From the NCBI GenBank assembly GCA_039090855.1, contig CM077005.1, positions 78,922,607-78,986,606 of the forward strand: a stretch of DNA of 64,000 nucleotides, read 5' to 3'. A program made the position numbers and the translations under genes. Below the pieces are notes generated by a model. It made no database searches, had not been told where the DNA came from, and saw nothing but the letters and a program-made list of their open reading frames with translations. Position 1 is the stretch's first letter. Each line of letters begins with the position of its first letter. Source of the DNA: Macrothele yani (lineage: Eukaryota; Arthropoda; Arachnida; Araneae; Macrothelidae). Positions 1 to 11,693 of the stretch are shown piece by piece.

Positions 1-1392
1 TATATTCCACTTTGGAAGTCACATCTTCTTTAGTTGTCCTCATCTCTCTTCTTTTTTGCATCAACATTTTGGTTTTTCCTGATAATTTGTTTGCATGCAA
101 TTTGTTCTTAGACCCAGCTAATTTTGTTGCTGTTTCCATAAGAGCTTTGGTTACTTTTCTGTTAACTTCAGAAATATCCACTTCTTCCGATGTTAGGCCT
201 TCTAAAGCAGAGAATCTGTTCTTCAGTTCCAACTTGAAGGTATTATGGTGTTTTTTAAGGTTGGTTATGCCAATACATTTTGTTTGTCTTATGAGTTTGC
301 CACGTACGAGTTTAGTGTTGAGGTGCATCTTGCATCTCACCAATCTATGGTCACTACCTGTGTTGAACTTGTTTAGCACACTGCAGTCTTCTATGACGAA
401 TTTTTTGTTACACATAATAAAATCAATTTCATTGGCATCCCATTTGGATGTCTCCATGTCCATTGCCTGTGTGGCTTTTTCTTGAAAAAGGAGTTCAAGA
501 TGAAAAACCCTTCTTCCTCTGCAAACTCTACGAGAGTATTTCCACGCTGGTTTCTGTTGCCGTGACCGAATTTACCTACTAAAGTTTCATTCTGTTGCCG
601 TTGCTCTATTTTTGCATTGAAATCTCTCATAATTATCTTCAAGTGCTGCTTATCTTTATTATTTAGATCACGAATTTCCTCATAAAATTCTTCAATTTCT
701 TCTTCAGCATGACTTGTGGTGGGTGCATAAGTTTGAATAATCTGAGCCTGGTATCTTCTCGAGAGTTGGATAACGAGTCGTGCAGCTCTGTCAGAGGAAC
801 TTTCAACTTCTACAACTTTATCCTTCAGTTTCTTGTTTATTATAAATCCAACACCACTAGTTTTGCCAGTATCTGTCCCACGATAGTAGAAGAGATGTCC
901 ACTTTTCAGTTCAATGAGATCTTCTCCTTTTCTCCTTACCTCACTTAGCCCGACGATGTCCCACTTGATCCTTTGTAGTTCCTCTTCCAATTCAAGAAGC
1001 CTTGAATCAGAAGATAGGGAGCGTCCGTTAAACGTAGCCAAGGTCAGCATCAGATGGCAGCCTAGTCCGGTCCTCCGGGGATTCTTAGCACCCTCTGACT
1101 TCATGTCGCACTGGCCGCTGGCTTGGCCAGGTACATTCCAGCTGCCGGAGACTAAGGGCCAAGGTTTAAGTTGTGGAGTCATTTTGGAGGGGTTTGGCCA
1201 TAACTCACCACGCTGGCCAAGCGGGTTGGTGAGTGTGGGATAGCATTTCCTCTAATCCCGATGGTATAGTTATACCGCTATTGGCGGTCGTCAGAGCCCC
1301 TTTAGTGGGAACAGGATGTACCACGAGAAGGCGGGGTTGACATTTGTCAAGGAGAGGCTGTGATGTTACGCATCACCTGACCTTACATCCCA
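1..1392 (-). mobile_element. RTE-clade LINE, copy 1 (5' half, runs off window)
   Basis: This is the 5' part of an RTE-type non-LTR retrotransposon read on the minus strand. It starts near 1392 with a non-coding leader also seen at 14797-14929 and 18085-18240. It runs through the endonuclease region and leaves the window just upstream of the reverse transcriptase region. Alignment by eye to copies 2 and 3 is nearly gapless. The leader contains the near-palindrome GGTATAGTTATACC. Family assignment rests on the single-ORF endonuclease plus RT layout and the short-repeat 3' ends of the other copies; it is a recognition, not a search result. Confidence 0.85.
391..1182 (-). pseudogene. RTE endonuclease domain, frameshifted
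   Basis: This encodes the N-terminal apurinic endonuclease-like domain that nicks target DNA during LINE insertion. About 263 residues are open. Visible family motifs are a TFNGRSL block near residue 50, WDIVGLSEVR near 75 (catalytic-type Glu) and a DFNAK block near 188 (metal-binding Asp/Asn). Copy 2 has GDFNAK where this copy has RDFNAK. Around 440-450 the frame shifts relative to the other copies, so the usual continuation SEIDFIMCNKK is lost, and coding similarity continues to position 1 in another frame. It is a defective fragment of the LINE at 1-1392. Confidence 0.8.
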
Positions 1393-1429
1393 TTGTTGTT
1401 ATACATCACTTTATTCCAAAAAATATTTG

Positions 1430-2000
1430 TATTTCAGTGTGCAAGTGGAGGGAAAAATTTCTGAATACGGAAATTCGACGGCGCAAGAATTTCCCTGTAA
1501 TCTTCAGGCACGAGTGTGCAACAGCTTCGAGGAATTTATCCTTTTCCGTCATAATTTGAGTTATCTTTGAGATCGATGCATAACTGAACAGAAATTTCGG
1601 GGCAATTGGTAGTGGTGGAGAATGTTTTTCGCCTGAAACTCGAAAAACGAAGTTTCGTCTTTCAAAACTTTTGAAAACGGAAGTTAGACGCAGTGAAGAT
1701 TTCTCCCGTAATCATAATTTTATTTTTCACGCGATGTTTCCTCGACCTAGTATTGCTGTTAGATATCATTTTTTTTTATAAATATTTGTATTTAAACTTG
1801 TAAATAATGGAGGGATAATGTCCGAAAACGGAAATCGGACTTAGAAAATATTTCTCCTGTAACTGTATTTTCTTTTTCCCAACGATGTTCTAAACATGTA
1901 TCCTGTATTCTTAAATATCCCCCCCCAAGTTTGCATTTCAGCTTGATAAAGAGAGGAGGGAGGGGGTCTAAAACGAAAGTGACGAACCTGAACATTTGTG
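1430..2000 (+). repeat. Divergent tandem satellite, array 1
   Basis: Three to four degraded monomers recur about every 150-210 bp. Landmarks are an 'ACGGAAATTCGACG'-like block at about 1461, 1672 and 1822, each followed by 'tttctcc(t/c)gtaa' and an A/T-rich stretch, and 'tttgcatttcagctt'-like blocks upstream. The same family appears in reverse orientation at 13430-14110. No coding signal is visible. It directly abuts the 5' end of LINE copy 1. Confidence 0.6.
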
Positions 2001-2530
2001 TTCAACAGTATTCATATTCTCAAAGTTACACTATTCATTCTTTATTTAAAACAATGCTGTCATGCATTCATGATGGATAAAATTGTCATCCAACGGCATG
2101 AAAAAAAAAAAGTCACTGTTTTGTCATTGCTTAAATGAAATCAAGTTATTTCTAAAATTGCATCATTCAATTTAAAAAAAAAAATCAAAACCTTGAAAAA
2201 CATCACAATTTTTGAACTCCACCTATGAGTGACTGATACAGAAAAATAATTGAAAACAAGTATCATCATGCATACGCTAGCACATCCCATACATAACCAC
2301 TCTCCCCTAATAATAGAATTGTGAATTAACAGTTCTGGTATTGTTGCAAATCTTAAATTTAGGGAAAATCTTGATTTTTGCAAACAATCTTTTTGATTTA
2401 GAAAAAATTTGGTTGGCAGGTATGTGTCCGATATTAACCAACATTCAGCCATCATAACCAGTATCAGCTCGATATCTAGCCGATATTCATTCCCACTTGG
2501 GTTATTAAAAAATATTAACCATTAAAATAG
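2001..2530. other. No recognisable gene
   Basis: This is AT-rich non-coding sequence with short poly-A runs near 2100 and 2174. Open frames here are short and lack family motifs. I see no convincing element or gene. Confidence 0.5.
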
Positions 2531-2534
2531 AAGG

Positions 2535-2860
2535 GTCATGTTATAAGGTATTTCACACATTAGTTTTTCATGAAATACCCTTCCCTCGCGTAAACGATAA
2601 GGCTTCGTATGGTGATTACTGATTGGCATAGCAGAAGGTTGGCACCTCTGTGACACGAGGTAAGTACAATATTGATAATTTAATTTCATAATTTTTTGTC
2701 AGGATAGTGTAAACATATAAGGTTATTACACATTTCATGCATTAATTTTTCATGAAATAACCTTTCCGTGTGTTAACAATGAGGCTTCGTATGGTGATTA
2801 CCGATAGGCACCTCATACAAGTATTACAGGTTACACAGTAGTACTATAATATTGTCGATC
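2535..2860. repeat. Two-copy tandem duplication, ~175 bp
   Basis: The block 'gaggcttcgtatggtgatt' and its surroundings occur at about 2600 and about 2780, with preceding 'tttttcatgaaat' blocks also matching. The offset is about 177 bp and the copies differ at many positions. It borders the mariner relic that follows. Confidence 0.6.
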
Positions 2861-3400
2861 CAGGTTAGCTTGCAAACAGGGTTATCGCAATAGACCCATT
2901 TTTCTTACTCGGTGACAACCTTCCACAAGAAATTCATCCATGAAACCTCTTCAGCAACGTCATGCAGATATCTAATTGTTGACCAATATTACACTCCATT
3001 AAAGTATGCGTAATCCACTTAACAATCTTCTGGATCTTCCCAAGGCCTGTGCAGTACCACTGTCGATTGAGCCACTTTCAAACGTTTCGCCAGTTGCGTG
3101 GTCAATTGTGTGGCATCCTCTTGCTTCAGCGATTCCAGCTCCTCGTCTGTGAGTTCCTGTGATCTACCTGCACGTGGCTTGTCTTCCAAGTTTAGATCAC
3201 CTTTCTTAAACCTTGCAAACCATTCTCGACATATCCGCTCACCCCTGACCATTTTGCCATACGCCTGACATAATGAACCGTATGCTTCACTTGCATTTTT
3301 CCTTAAATTAAACATGAATAACAAACTGCCGCAAATGAATTTTATCGACCGCCATGCGTGGCTTCATGTACAAACTGATAGCACGAGTTGCCGGCTGGTT
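2830..3400 (-). mobile_element. mariner-type transposon relic
   Basis: On the minus strand this region keeps the N-terminal helix-turn-helix half of a mariner transposase. Downstream, a degraded block resembles the mariner 'TGDEKW' catalytic segment (EKWVYCDNP visible, interrupted by a stop). The 3' half of the transposase is missing where the 2535-2860 duplication begins. I found no certain terminal inverted repeats. Confidence 0.7.
3019..3324 (-). pseudogene. mariner transposase N-terminal fragment
   Basis: About 101 residues are open. The block WFARFKKGDLNLEDKPRAGR matches the conserved mariner region between the two helix-turn-helix motifs. It is followed by a helix resembling the second HTH (LTTQLAKRLKVAQSTVVLH). 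Such proteins bind the transposon ends and carry out cut-and-paste transposition. Here the catalytic half is broken by a stop and lost, so this copy cannot be active. Confidence 0.75.
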
Positions 3401-3808
3401 AGATTCCCGCAGCACCCCCTAGCAGGGGCAGCGGAAACTTTTGCATACCCCTAATAGATAGGTGAGCAAGAGATTTAAATGTTCTTGTTGCAGATATGTT
3501 TCAACTAATCAGGAAAAAAAGAATTGATTCAATTTTTCTAAAATGCTATCCTAAGGATTTTTACCTATGCATGTATCCAATAGTAACACTTCTAGAGAAA
3601 GTTTTTTTTTCTTTTTCATGTAAATTGTCCTTAATCATTTGAGGGTATCTAATTCTCAGGAAAGAGCAAGGGCATTGGATTTGTCACTTAACTCAAGCAT
3701 TATAGAAACATTGACATTTGATGATGTAGAAGATCTTGTTACAAATAAATATATAAAACTCTTATGCTATAAGTAATTTTACAAAGTTCATTCATTTCCT
3801 CTTTCTCT

Positions 3809-3816
3809 CAGTCAGT
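3809..3816. repeat. hAT target-site duplication (left)
   Basis: CAGTCAGT here is repeated exactly at 6976-6983 on the other side of the hAT element. Confidence 0.9.
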
Positions 3817-6800
3817 CAGTAGCGGCTCGTCCATAAGAGCACAAGAGCACGTGAACCCCCTATAAAAAATAGAAAAATAATTATACGATATAAATAATAC
3901 ATCTTTATTGACGCAGTACTAAATGGCTTATCTTCAGTAAGTTTAAAAGAGCGGACAATGAAAAACAGCGTAGAACGCGCAAAGTGAGGTTAAGTGTAAT
4001 GACGCGCCTGTGGCTAGGAGTCTCGATACTGGACACACGGGATATGCGACAGACGGGCGAGCCCATTTGCTCGCAGTGGGAGGGGGGGGGCATGTCTACA
4101 AGCGGCTTAACGGAGAATACCGATGAGCTGCCTGTGACACAGCTCAGCTCAGCTCAGTTGTTGCACGGCTGTAGTTGACGTCAGATGCTCCTAACCTTTG
4201 CGCGCATGTTACATTTGTGTTTTGGAGTTTCCAGTTTCAATTATTTTTTGGTGATAAAGTTTTAGTTGAAATTACACTTATTACAGTTTATCTATTGTAG
4301 TGTAGCTAGTGAACTGTTGTTTTTATTTACTGTACAATAATGGAAAGTACCTGTAAGTACTCAGTTAGTAATTTAAAGGAAGTAGCGTTTGGCAATTTAC
4401 CCATAGAAGTTAAAATAGCAATAAAACAGAGTGGCAGGCCAACGCCCCGACTTAATATAAGTCAAACATCGACATCAAAATCTAGAACTTTTAAAAGAGA
4501 ATTTAAAGAAGAGCTATACGAAAAAAATTCCTTGGCTTTGTGGTTGTGAACAAACAAACAAAATATTTTGCTTTCCTTGTTTGTTATTTTCTTGTGAAAA
4601 GGGCGATCCTACTTGGGTGAAAAACTGCGTTTGTGACTTAGCTCATTTGACACAAAAAATTAAAAAACACGCAAGTTCTCATGGACACATAAGTGCTACA
4701 TTGGATTTCAATTTGCTGGGAAAGGTTGACGTTCGTCAGCAGCTTGACAGTGCTTATCGACAAAATATTAAAAAGCACAATGAACAAGTGACTAAAAATA
4801 GGTATGTCCTTTCTAAGCTTATAGACTTTATTAAATTTTGCGGTGCATTTGAGTTGGCCCTTCGAGGTCATCGTGAGGATGACTATTCCTTAAATCCTGG
4901 CATATTTAAAGGGCTTGTAAACTTTTCTGCAGAACTTGACTCATCTTTGAAAGAACATTTGAGTACCGCTACTGTCTTTAAAGGTACCTAGAAAGAAATT
5001 CAAAATGAATTGTTAGATTGTATGCTTTTTGTATGTCAAGAAAACATAATAGGAGAAATAAAAACTGCACAGTATGTTTCTTTGATTGCGGACGAAACAT
5101 CAGACTTCTCGTCTGTATTTCAGTTAGTTATAGTTTTCCGCTATGTTTTAGCTAATGGCCAACCAGTTGAAAGATTTTGGAAATTTGATAACCCTGAAGG
5201 GCACGACGCAGAATCTATAGCCAAATGTATTTGTACCAGTTTAGATTATGTTGTGCAAAATCCAGAAAAACTCGTATCTCAAAGCTATGACGGTGCGAAT
5301 GTAATGAGTGGGCACCATGCTGGCGTGCAGACCATAGTGCAACAAACCTATAAACATTCTTTTTCGTTCACTGTTACGCTCATCAGTTGAACTTGATTGT
5401 AGCTCAAGCAACAAGCCAAAACCAAGATGTCAGAATTTTTTTTTCGGACTTAAGTGATATAACAATTTTTTTTTCGAATTCCCCTCAGAGAGTGTCTGTT
5501 TTGGACAAGATAGTTGGCAAACGAATACCTCGGGCGTCAGCTACAAGGTGGAATTTTAAGAGCAGAACTGTTAATACTGTTTTTGAGTACAGAGAGAAAT
5601 TAATTGAATGTATGGAGGAAATCCAATCAACCTCTAAGCAACCAACCACCATAATTAAAGCTGGTGCTCTGGCTCGTCTCCTTAGAGATAATAAGTTCAT
5701 ATTTTGGTTTTCTGTTTTTCACAAATTGATGCCACATGTGGATATTTTGTACAACCAATTACAGCTAACTTGCACTGATGCTGTGAGAACTAAAGCCAAT
5801 GTTGACCACTTCGTCAAAGCCATTGATAAGGAAAGAGGTAACATGGACAAAGTGACAGAGCTGGTTAATCAGTACCCAGAAAATGCACCTAAACGATCGA
5901 GGCGTGAAGAAGATTTTTACTTAAGTAGAACAGTGGCTGCCAAGGAAACCTGTGACATTATTACAACGCAAATAAAAACAAGATTTTCATTCACAACATC
6001 TTGCTCAGCTGCATCTCTTTTTGAATCACAAAAGTTTGAAGAGTTTGAACAGAAATTCCCCGAGAAATTGCTTGAAGATACAGTAAATGTGTATTCATTT
6101 CTTGAAAAAAATCGCCTCAAGACAGAGCTTGAAATCATTTACAAAAGAACTGATTTCAGAAACATGCGTGGTGCTGTTAGTCTTTTACAGTTTTTTATTG
6201 AAAACAACTTATTGTCATCATTTTCTGAAAGTTATAAACTGTTATTAATTATTGCAACAATACCAATGACGACTACTGAAGCTGAAAGGTGTTTTTCAAC
6301 CCTAAAACGGATAAAGACATTTTTGCGGTCTACGATGTGTCAAGAGAGGCTTTACAGCTTTAGCCATGCTTGCAATCGAGAAGGAAATAATTTCTAACAC
6401 CCATAATTTCAATGAAAGAGTTATTGATGTTTTTGTGTCAAGAAAAGATAGAAGGATGGACTTTGTTTACAAAAACTGTACTTAAAGAAAATATTTGTGT
6501 AAGCTACCATCCAAGTAAATTTGTGTAAGTAAATACTAGACCTTACCATCATATGCAGCAGCTTTGATTATTTTCCTTTTTCTGTGTGTTTAATAATCTT
6601 ATCTAATAATTGAGAGCATGAGGCCTTATGACTAACTATCTAAATATTTAACACTTAAAACAAGCTTTCTGTTTTGCGTTTATTTTACTATAAAATTAAA
6701 TGAAAATAATTGTTTCAGTAAAAAAGAACAATTAGCATATTATAACAAGTATGATCAATAAAGTAATCCTTTATTATTAAGTTGTGAAACAGTTAAAGTA

Positions 6801-6975
6801 CAGTAATATCTATAATAACATTTCGTTTCAAAATTAATACATTACATCAAGATATAGCAGCGCCTAAATTATATGAATATTGTAAGTAACATACAAGTGT
6901 GTGACACAGTGTATCTCAAAAACTGCAAATTATTAATTGTGAACCCCCTGTAGATGTACTCACGAGCCGCCACTG
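3817..6975 (+). mobile_element. hAT-superfamily DNA transposon, complete ends
   Basis: The ends are imperfect terminal inverted repeats, CAGTAGCGGCTCGT at the left and, read inward, CAGTGGCGGCTCGT at the right. Both continue with a shared 'gtgaaccccct' block a little further in. Perfect 8-bp duplications CAGTCAGT lie at 3809-3816 and 6976-6983. An 8-bp target duplication with C/TAG..GG type ends is the hAT hallmark. The 3,159-bp element carries one decayed transposase gene on the + strand. Confidence 0.92.
4340..6397 (+). pseudogene. hAT transposase (DUF4371/ZMYM1-like), frame-broken
   Basis: The reading frame of a long hAT transposase is visible in pieces. Residues near 4350-4700 resemble the TTF-type/BED zinc-finger region (CGCEQT..FCFPC). 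Positions 4700-5390 resemble the DUF4371 region, including ADETSDFSS (catalytic-type Asp) and SYDGANVMSG. The part near 6240-6340 is the C-terminal hAT dimerisation domain with TTEAERCFSTLKRIKT. Breaks include a shift near 4530, an in-frame TAG at 4989-4991, a shift near 5350-5390 and another near 6350. The mature protein would excise and reinsert the element; this copy is inactive. Confidence 0.88.
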
Positions 6976-6983
6976 CAGTCAGT
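6976..6983. repeat. hAT target-site duplication (right)
   Basis: This is the exact second copy of the 8-bp CAGTCAGT duplicated at 3809-3816. Confidence 0.9.
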
Positions 6984-7299
6984 CATACAGTCTATTTACA
7001 ATGAGCATTAGTAGCAGCAGTTTATTTCAATGAAATGTTTGCAACAATATTGCATATGTTGTAAATTTAAATACAAAATTTGCAAGCAAGTGTTTCAGAA
7101 GTATGTTAGAATCAAGCAATGTCGTTTTTAAATCTAATACTTGACTGTTTTAAAATTGCACAAATTAAACCTGCTAGAAAAGGACATTAAAATTTTTTTA
7201 ATGTCCAGTTTTAAATAATACATGTGTTAAAAATTTTACAGAGTTCTTGAAAATATGCTGATTCTTTTTGGAATAAAAACAAGAAAGTTGACACCGAAT

Positions 7300-9060
7300 T
7301 TTCGGGTGTATTAAGCACGTCTTTTGCATCCGTTCTGACGCAAATTAAATTTATCAAAGCTATTCAAAGTCAATGGAACCGGTATGGAAAGCAATAGATC
7401 TGACCAAAGAAAGATTTTCAATCGGGTTTTTAATCCCTCAGATATTGCTGTAAACGGAATCGTGAGCTTACGAACTCTTAGAAACAGAGATATTGACAAA
7501 AATAAGATGTGATTACGTCCCCTGGTGGGAAAACGATGCATTATTTTAGGAAGAAAGTATTCTCTAAAGGTTTATCCGTATAAGCGATATCGGTCGAAGA
7601 AAAAAAAATTAGTCGAGTTTTCAGGAGCCCAGATTTTGCAACAAATACTTCAGAAGCAGAAATTAACACACATGACCCCTGGTGGCTAAACCATTCTTTA
7701 TTAAACGTTAGAAATTACGTGAAAAATATTTTCCACCAGGTCTTGTATGCGATACAGGAAGAATTTTGCAAATCAGAGCTTTAGGAGCAGAAATAACGCA
7801 GAAAACACAATTTACCTTTGCGCCCCCTAGCGGAAAGTGTATGATTTACTTGAAAATTTTGAATTTATAGGAAAAACATTTTGCATCGGAAACACTGTCC
7901 AACAAAGAAGGAATTTTTCAAATCGGACTCTTAGAAGTAGAGATATTGACAACAATAAGATGTGCATCTACGCCCCCTGGCGTAGAAACCATGCATTTTT
8001 TCAAGAAGAAAATTTTCCTAAAAGGTTTGTCGACATGAGTAGTATCGGTCAACAAACGACGTTTTTTTCAATCTAGAATTTAGAAGCTCATATTTTGCTG
8101 CAAATACAACAGAAGCGGAAATTAAGATTTACGCCCTCTGGTGGCCAAACTATTTTTTTACAAAAATTAAAAATTATGTGCAAATGATTTCCCATCAGGA
8201 GCTGTATCCGGTGCAGAAAGAATTTTTCAAATCAGAGGTTTAGAAGCAGAGATATTGGGGGAAACGCAGTTTACCGCTGCGCCCCCTAGCGGAAAGTCTA
8301 TGAATTACTTGAAAATTTTGAAATTATATGAAAAACATGTCACATGGAAAACACAATCAACAAAGAAGGAAATTTTCAAATCGGACTCCTAGAAGTAGAA
8401 ATATTGACAAAAATAAGATGTACATCTACGCCCCTGGCGGAGAAACTGTGGAATATTTTAAGAAGAAAATATTCCGAAAAGGTTTATCGATGTGAGTGGC
8501 ATCAGTCCACGAAAGAATTTTTAATCGATATTTTAGTAGCTACGATTTTATGGCAAATACATCAGAAGCAAAAATTAACACTTATGCCCCTGGTGGCCAA
8601 AGTATTATTTACCAAAAATTTGAAATTATATGCAAAAGATTTTCCATCAGGAGATGTATCCGCTGAAGAAAATTTTTTTCAAATCGGAGTTTTAGAAGAA
8701 GAGTTATCGGGAAAAATGTAATTTACTTTTATGTCCCTTAGCGGAAAATCTATGTGTAATTTGAAAAAGTAACTATATCTAAAATACTCTGCGACATAAA
8801 TGGAATTGAAAGATATAAATTTTTTTTTCAATCGAATGTTTAGAAAGCAAATATGTGAAATAAAACGTATTTTTGAATTCGACATCATCTGCATTTACGC
8901 CCTCTACCGGCGAAATAGTACATCGTAAAAAAAAAAAAAATGAAATAAAGGATCATCATTTGCATATTTCAAGCTTCCCAATGCAAAAATAATTTTTCAA
9001 ATAGGACTAATAGTTGCTGAGATATCGTGGGTACAGACGGACAAACCGATAACAGAAGAA
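7300..9060. repeat. Higher-order satellite, ~152-bp monomer, ~455-bp unit, CTCF-like motifs
   Basis: A degraded tandem array in which a GC-rich core of the form CCCCTRGYGG recurs at about 7517, 7676, 7820, 7971, 8132, 8279, 8429, 8586, 8733 and 8888, that is every 144-161 bp. Flanking sequence shows three monomer types (A, B, C) in strict order. Type A cores at 7517, 7971 and 8429 are followed by similar 'aagaagaaa(a/g)tatt' blocks. Types B and C repeat likewise at 454-459 bp. Many cores read on the minus strand resemble the CTCF consensus (e.g. GGCCACCAGAGGGCG at 8132-8146). No coding gene is evident; open frames across it merely reflect the repeat. Confidence 0.8.
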
Positions 9061-9635
9061 CGATCTTTTTTTACAAAAGACGTGCTAAAAATCTACATAT
9101 GTAATTTAAATAGAAAATTCCAGTTGGCAACTTTTTTAACATTAAAATACATTTACTTGGGAGCATCTGATTGTTACTGTCCCAGTGCACTGTAATGCTT
9201 AAATTAGCATCTGGATGCAATGCAAGTGGTACTCTATACACTTGCTGAAGACTATGCTGCAGGAAGCTCAACAGCACACACACTTGTAGATGTGGATGAG
9301 CTATTCCACAGCATGTAATCATTGCCATTGGTAATCACTTCAGGACTATCATTTGCTAGTTTGTCTGTGTTAACTGTGAAAGCTTTTTTTCAGTTTTCAG
9401 TGGAAACAGTTCCCAAGATGCAAAGTACTAAATTTTTTGGTCTGAACTATGGTAATGTTGAAAAGAAAAAAAATCAGGGTGTTTTGCTCTTCATCACAAA
9501 ACTACTTAAAAATGACCAAGGAGATTATGCTTACCACACATGTAGACAAGTAGGAGGGAAGAAAGTGATTTAACTTCTGAGAGATTACATGAATCAATGC
9601 AATGGGCAAGAAGACAGTATAGTATTATATAATGT
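9061..9635. other. No recognisable gene
   Basis: AT-rich sequence. A + strand open frame at 9322-9573 has no motif I recognise and no good gene context. Nothing else can be supported. Confidence 0.4.
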
Positions 9636-9639
9636 AGCC

Positions 9640-10620
9640 TGATCTAATAGGTCTTGTGACCACAATGTGAAGCTTTTCCTTTTTGCAACACAGCATGACA
9701 TCGAGTACAGAAGTCCCTGGATGGTGTCGTTATGTATTGCTGACCATGTGTTGTCGACCTCTGTGCACAATTCTTCAACATTGCGATGGGGTCTTTCAGA
9801 GGCATTGTCATCTGCCAGTGATATCCCACATGTTATCTAATGGGTAGAAGTCTGGAGATCATTAAGTCCAGGGCTGGCAGTGTGCATGTGGTGGTTTTCT
9901 TATTGAAATGGTATGAGGGATACCATGGAGATATAGCAATAAAATGGGCTGCAGTACCTCAACATATCGTCATGCTGTCATTGTATGCCCTATGCATTCG
10001 AACAGTGAAATGGTTGTTCAGACTGATAATGCCCCGAACCATGACACCAGGCTGAGGTGCTGTATGATGCTCACGGATGGCAGCAAGATCAGCCCAGTGA
10101 CCATTATTGGTACTTAGATAGAGAGTAAGACTAGTTGCTGAATATGACATGGTTTCATTCATTCCACCACACATGACTGGCACAGCACCACTCCATCCCT
10201 GCATGACAATGTGCTGCAGTGAATGGCAGTCATCTCCATGGCAAACCTGTCTCAGCCAATCAGCGATTCACTGTCCATGTTGATATGGGAATGTCCATAG
10301 CTGCCTATAACTGTCATCAAATGTTCCTTGTGGATGATGGGACTGCTATGGCTTGTCATCTAATGCGGTGATCAAGGCATTTGGACATCTACCTACATGC
10401 ACCAGTCCCACTGTGGTGATGCAAGTTACCTTCCTCCAATCACAGTCTCCCCATTTAGCTGACAGTTGTGGCATCCTATCATGTTTCCACTACAGGAACC
10501 AACTAGTCATCCGTATCCCCACAATGAAGGCTCTGGTAAAGGTGTCTGTGTGATGGTAGGATTCCTGACAGCATCACCCAGGCGCATGCTTTTGCCACCA
10601 AGATGAGTCCGATGCAGTAA
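9640..10620 (-). pseudogene. Tc1-like transposase relic
   Basis: The minus strand carries many short segments, in shifting frames, that line up with a Tc1-type transposase. HTAPQPGVMVRGIIS near 10040-10080 corresponds to the mid-protein 'PGVMVWGAIS' block. Then follow remnants of the catalytic region and a C-terminal part with 'MSCCVAKR' in place of the usual 'MPRRVA'. Multiple frameshifts and stops show an old insertion. Terminal inverted repeats could not be located. Confidence 0.6.
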
Positions 10621-11060
10621 TCCATCTGCTTAGGTGAGAATGATCAAACTTAGCTACACCAAGTCTTTTTGTCCCTTTCCTCACTTATGTGATTTGTTCA
10701 CTACTGCAATGACCATCTGGCAACACATACCTACCAAATTGCATGGCACTCTAATAGATAATTTCTAGTGTGATATTTTCAATGTCAAGCAGTGTATTTG
10801 TCCAGTTCTGATGTTTATTATGCCTACATAACTGTTGCTATTGTTATAGTTCTTTTATGAAGTGAATACAGAATGTACATGGGATTTTCTTATTGACTGT
10901 ATTATATTTTGTAAAAGGTTAAGCTGTGCATGTATATTTTGGCATACTTGAACTATTTTTAGTCTTTTTTTTTTTTTTATTAGGATTTCATTTCTTTCTC
11001 TGTAAAATAAAGATTTTTATATTTCTCTGTTTTATATTTTGAAAACTTTCATAACATTGA
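10621..11060. other. Upstream flank of host exon
   Basis: AT-rich, with poly-T near 10965-10980. It could hold a promoter or be intron upstream of the exon starting at 11061/11073, but I see no distinctive TATA/initiator combination that decides between these. Confidence 0.3.
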
Positions 11061-11072
11061 GTACTTCATGAT

Positions 11073-11693
11073 ATGGATTTTTTCTTCCGGAAGGTTCAAC
11101 CCGAAGTAGAAGATGAAATGTCTCGGCGAATAAAGAGTACCTTAGGAGAGTACATGCAAGTGAAAGATCTCTTCATTAAGGATCCAAAGAATTTGATTGG
11201 TATATCATTAAATAGTGCTGCTGTAGCGGCCTCTTTAGGCAAGAATTCTACTGATATGTCTGATGCCAAATTGTTCATTGATAATCAGCCTGAACTTAGT
11301 GGTACAGTCGCAAATATTAGTGATGAGCAGCAAGAACAGCAGAAACCGGTGTCTTCAGATTGTACTAGTGATAGCCATTCTAAGCAATTAAAAGACTGTG
11401 AGATAAATGTTCAGAACAGTTTTGAACAGATCTATCAGAAAGACAGTTTGGTTGGCAGTATTGGTGATAACAGTAATTGTGTTGTAAATGTCCCAAATGA
11501 AACTCATTCTACTGATAGCCTGGAATATGAAAGTAAAGAGTCAGCTGATATGCCATCAAATAATCGACGTCCTTCTCTGAAGAGGCAGTGCAAGGATAAA
11601 ATAAGTATTTATGACTTTGAGCCCTTTTACAATGTATGGACCAAAAAAGCTAAAGTGTGTGGTCGTACCCGTTATCCAAGAAACCAGGGAAAG
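11073..11693 (+). CDS. Host gene, large coding exon (product unknown)
   Basis: This 621-nt open segment (207 codons from ATG 11073) ends at a clean donor, GGAAAG|GTAATT, in phase 0. Its frame is open from 11061, where a stop lies just upstream at 11058-11060. The exon could begin with this ATG or, as an internal exon, after 'cttccggaag' at about 11091. The protein is hydrophilic and rich in Ser, Asn, Asp and Glu, with a basic patch (RRPSLKRQCKDK) followed by an aromatic motif YDFEPFYNVWTKKAK near residues 185-200. It looks like a mostly disordered, possibly nuclear protein. Codon use is ordinary, unlike the broken transposon frames nearby. It joins in phase to 31888-31915 and 45443-45506. I do not recognise the family. 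Confidence 0.65.

Noticed and set aside
4340..6397. Domesticated host ZMYM1/DUF4371-like gene
   Set aside because: Complete hAT ends, an 8-bp duplication and several frame breaks show an ordinary dead transposon copy.
7500..8900. CRISPR array
   Set aside because: Although spaced repeats exist, the 'spacers' are homologous to each other, the period is ~150 bp, and the context is eukaryotic.
7300..9060. Protein-coding ORFs within the satellite (for example 8344-8721)
   Set aside because: They follow the repeat period, have no family motif, and corresponding frames in neighbouring monomers are closed.
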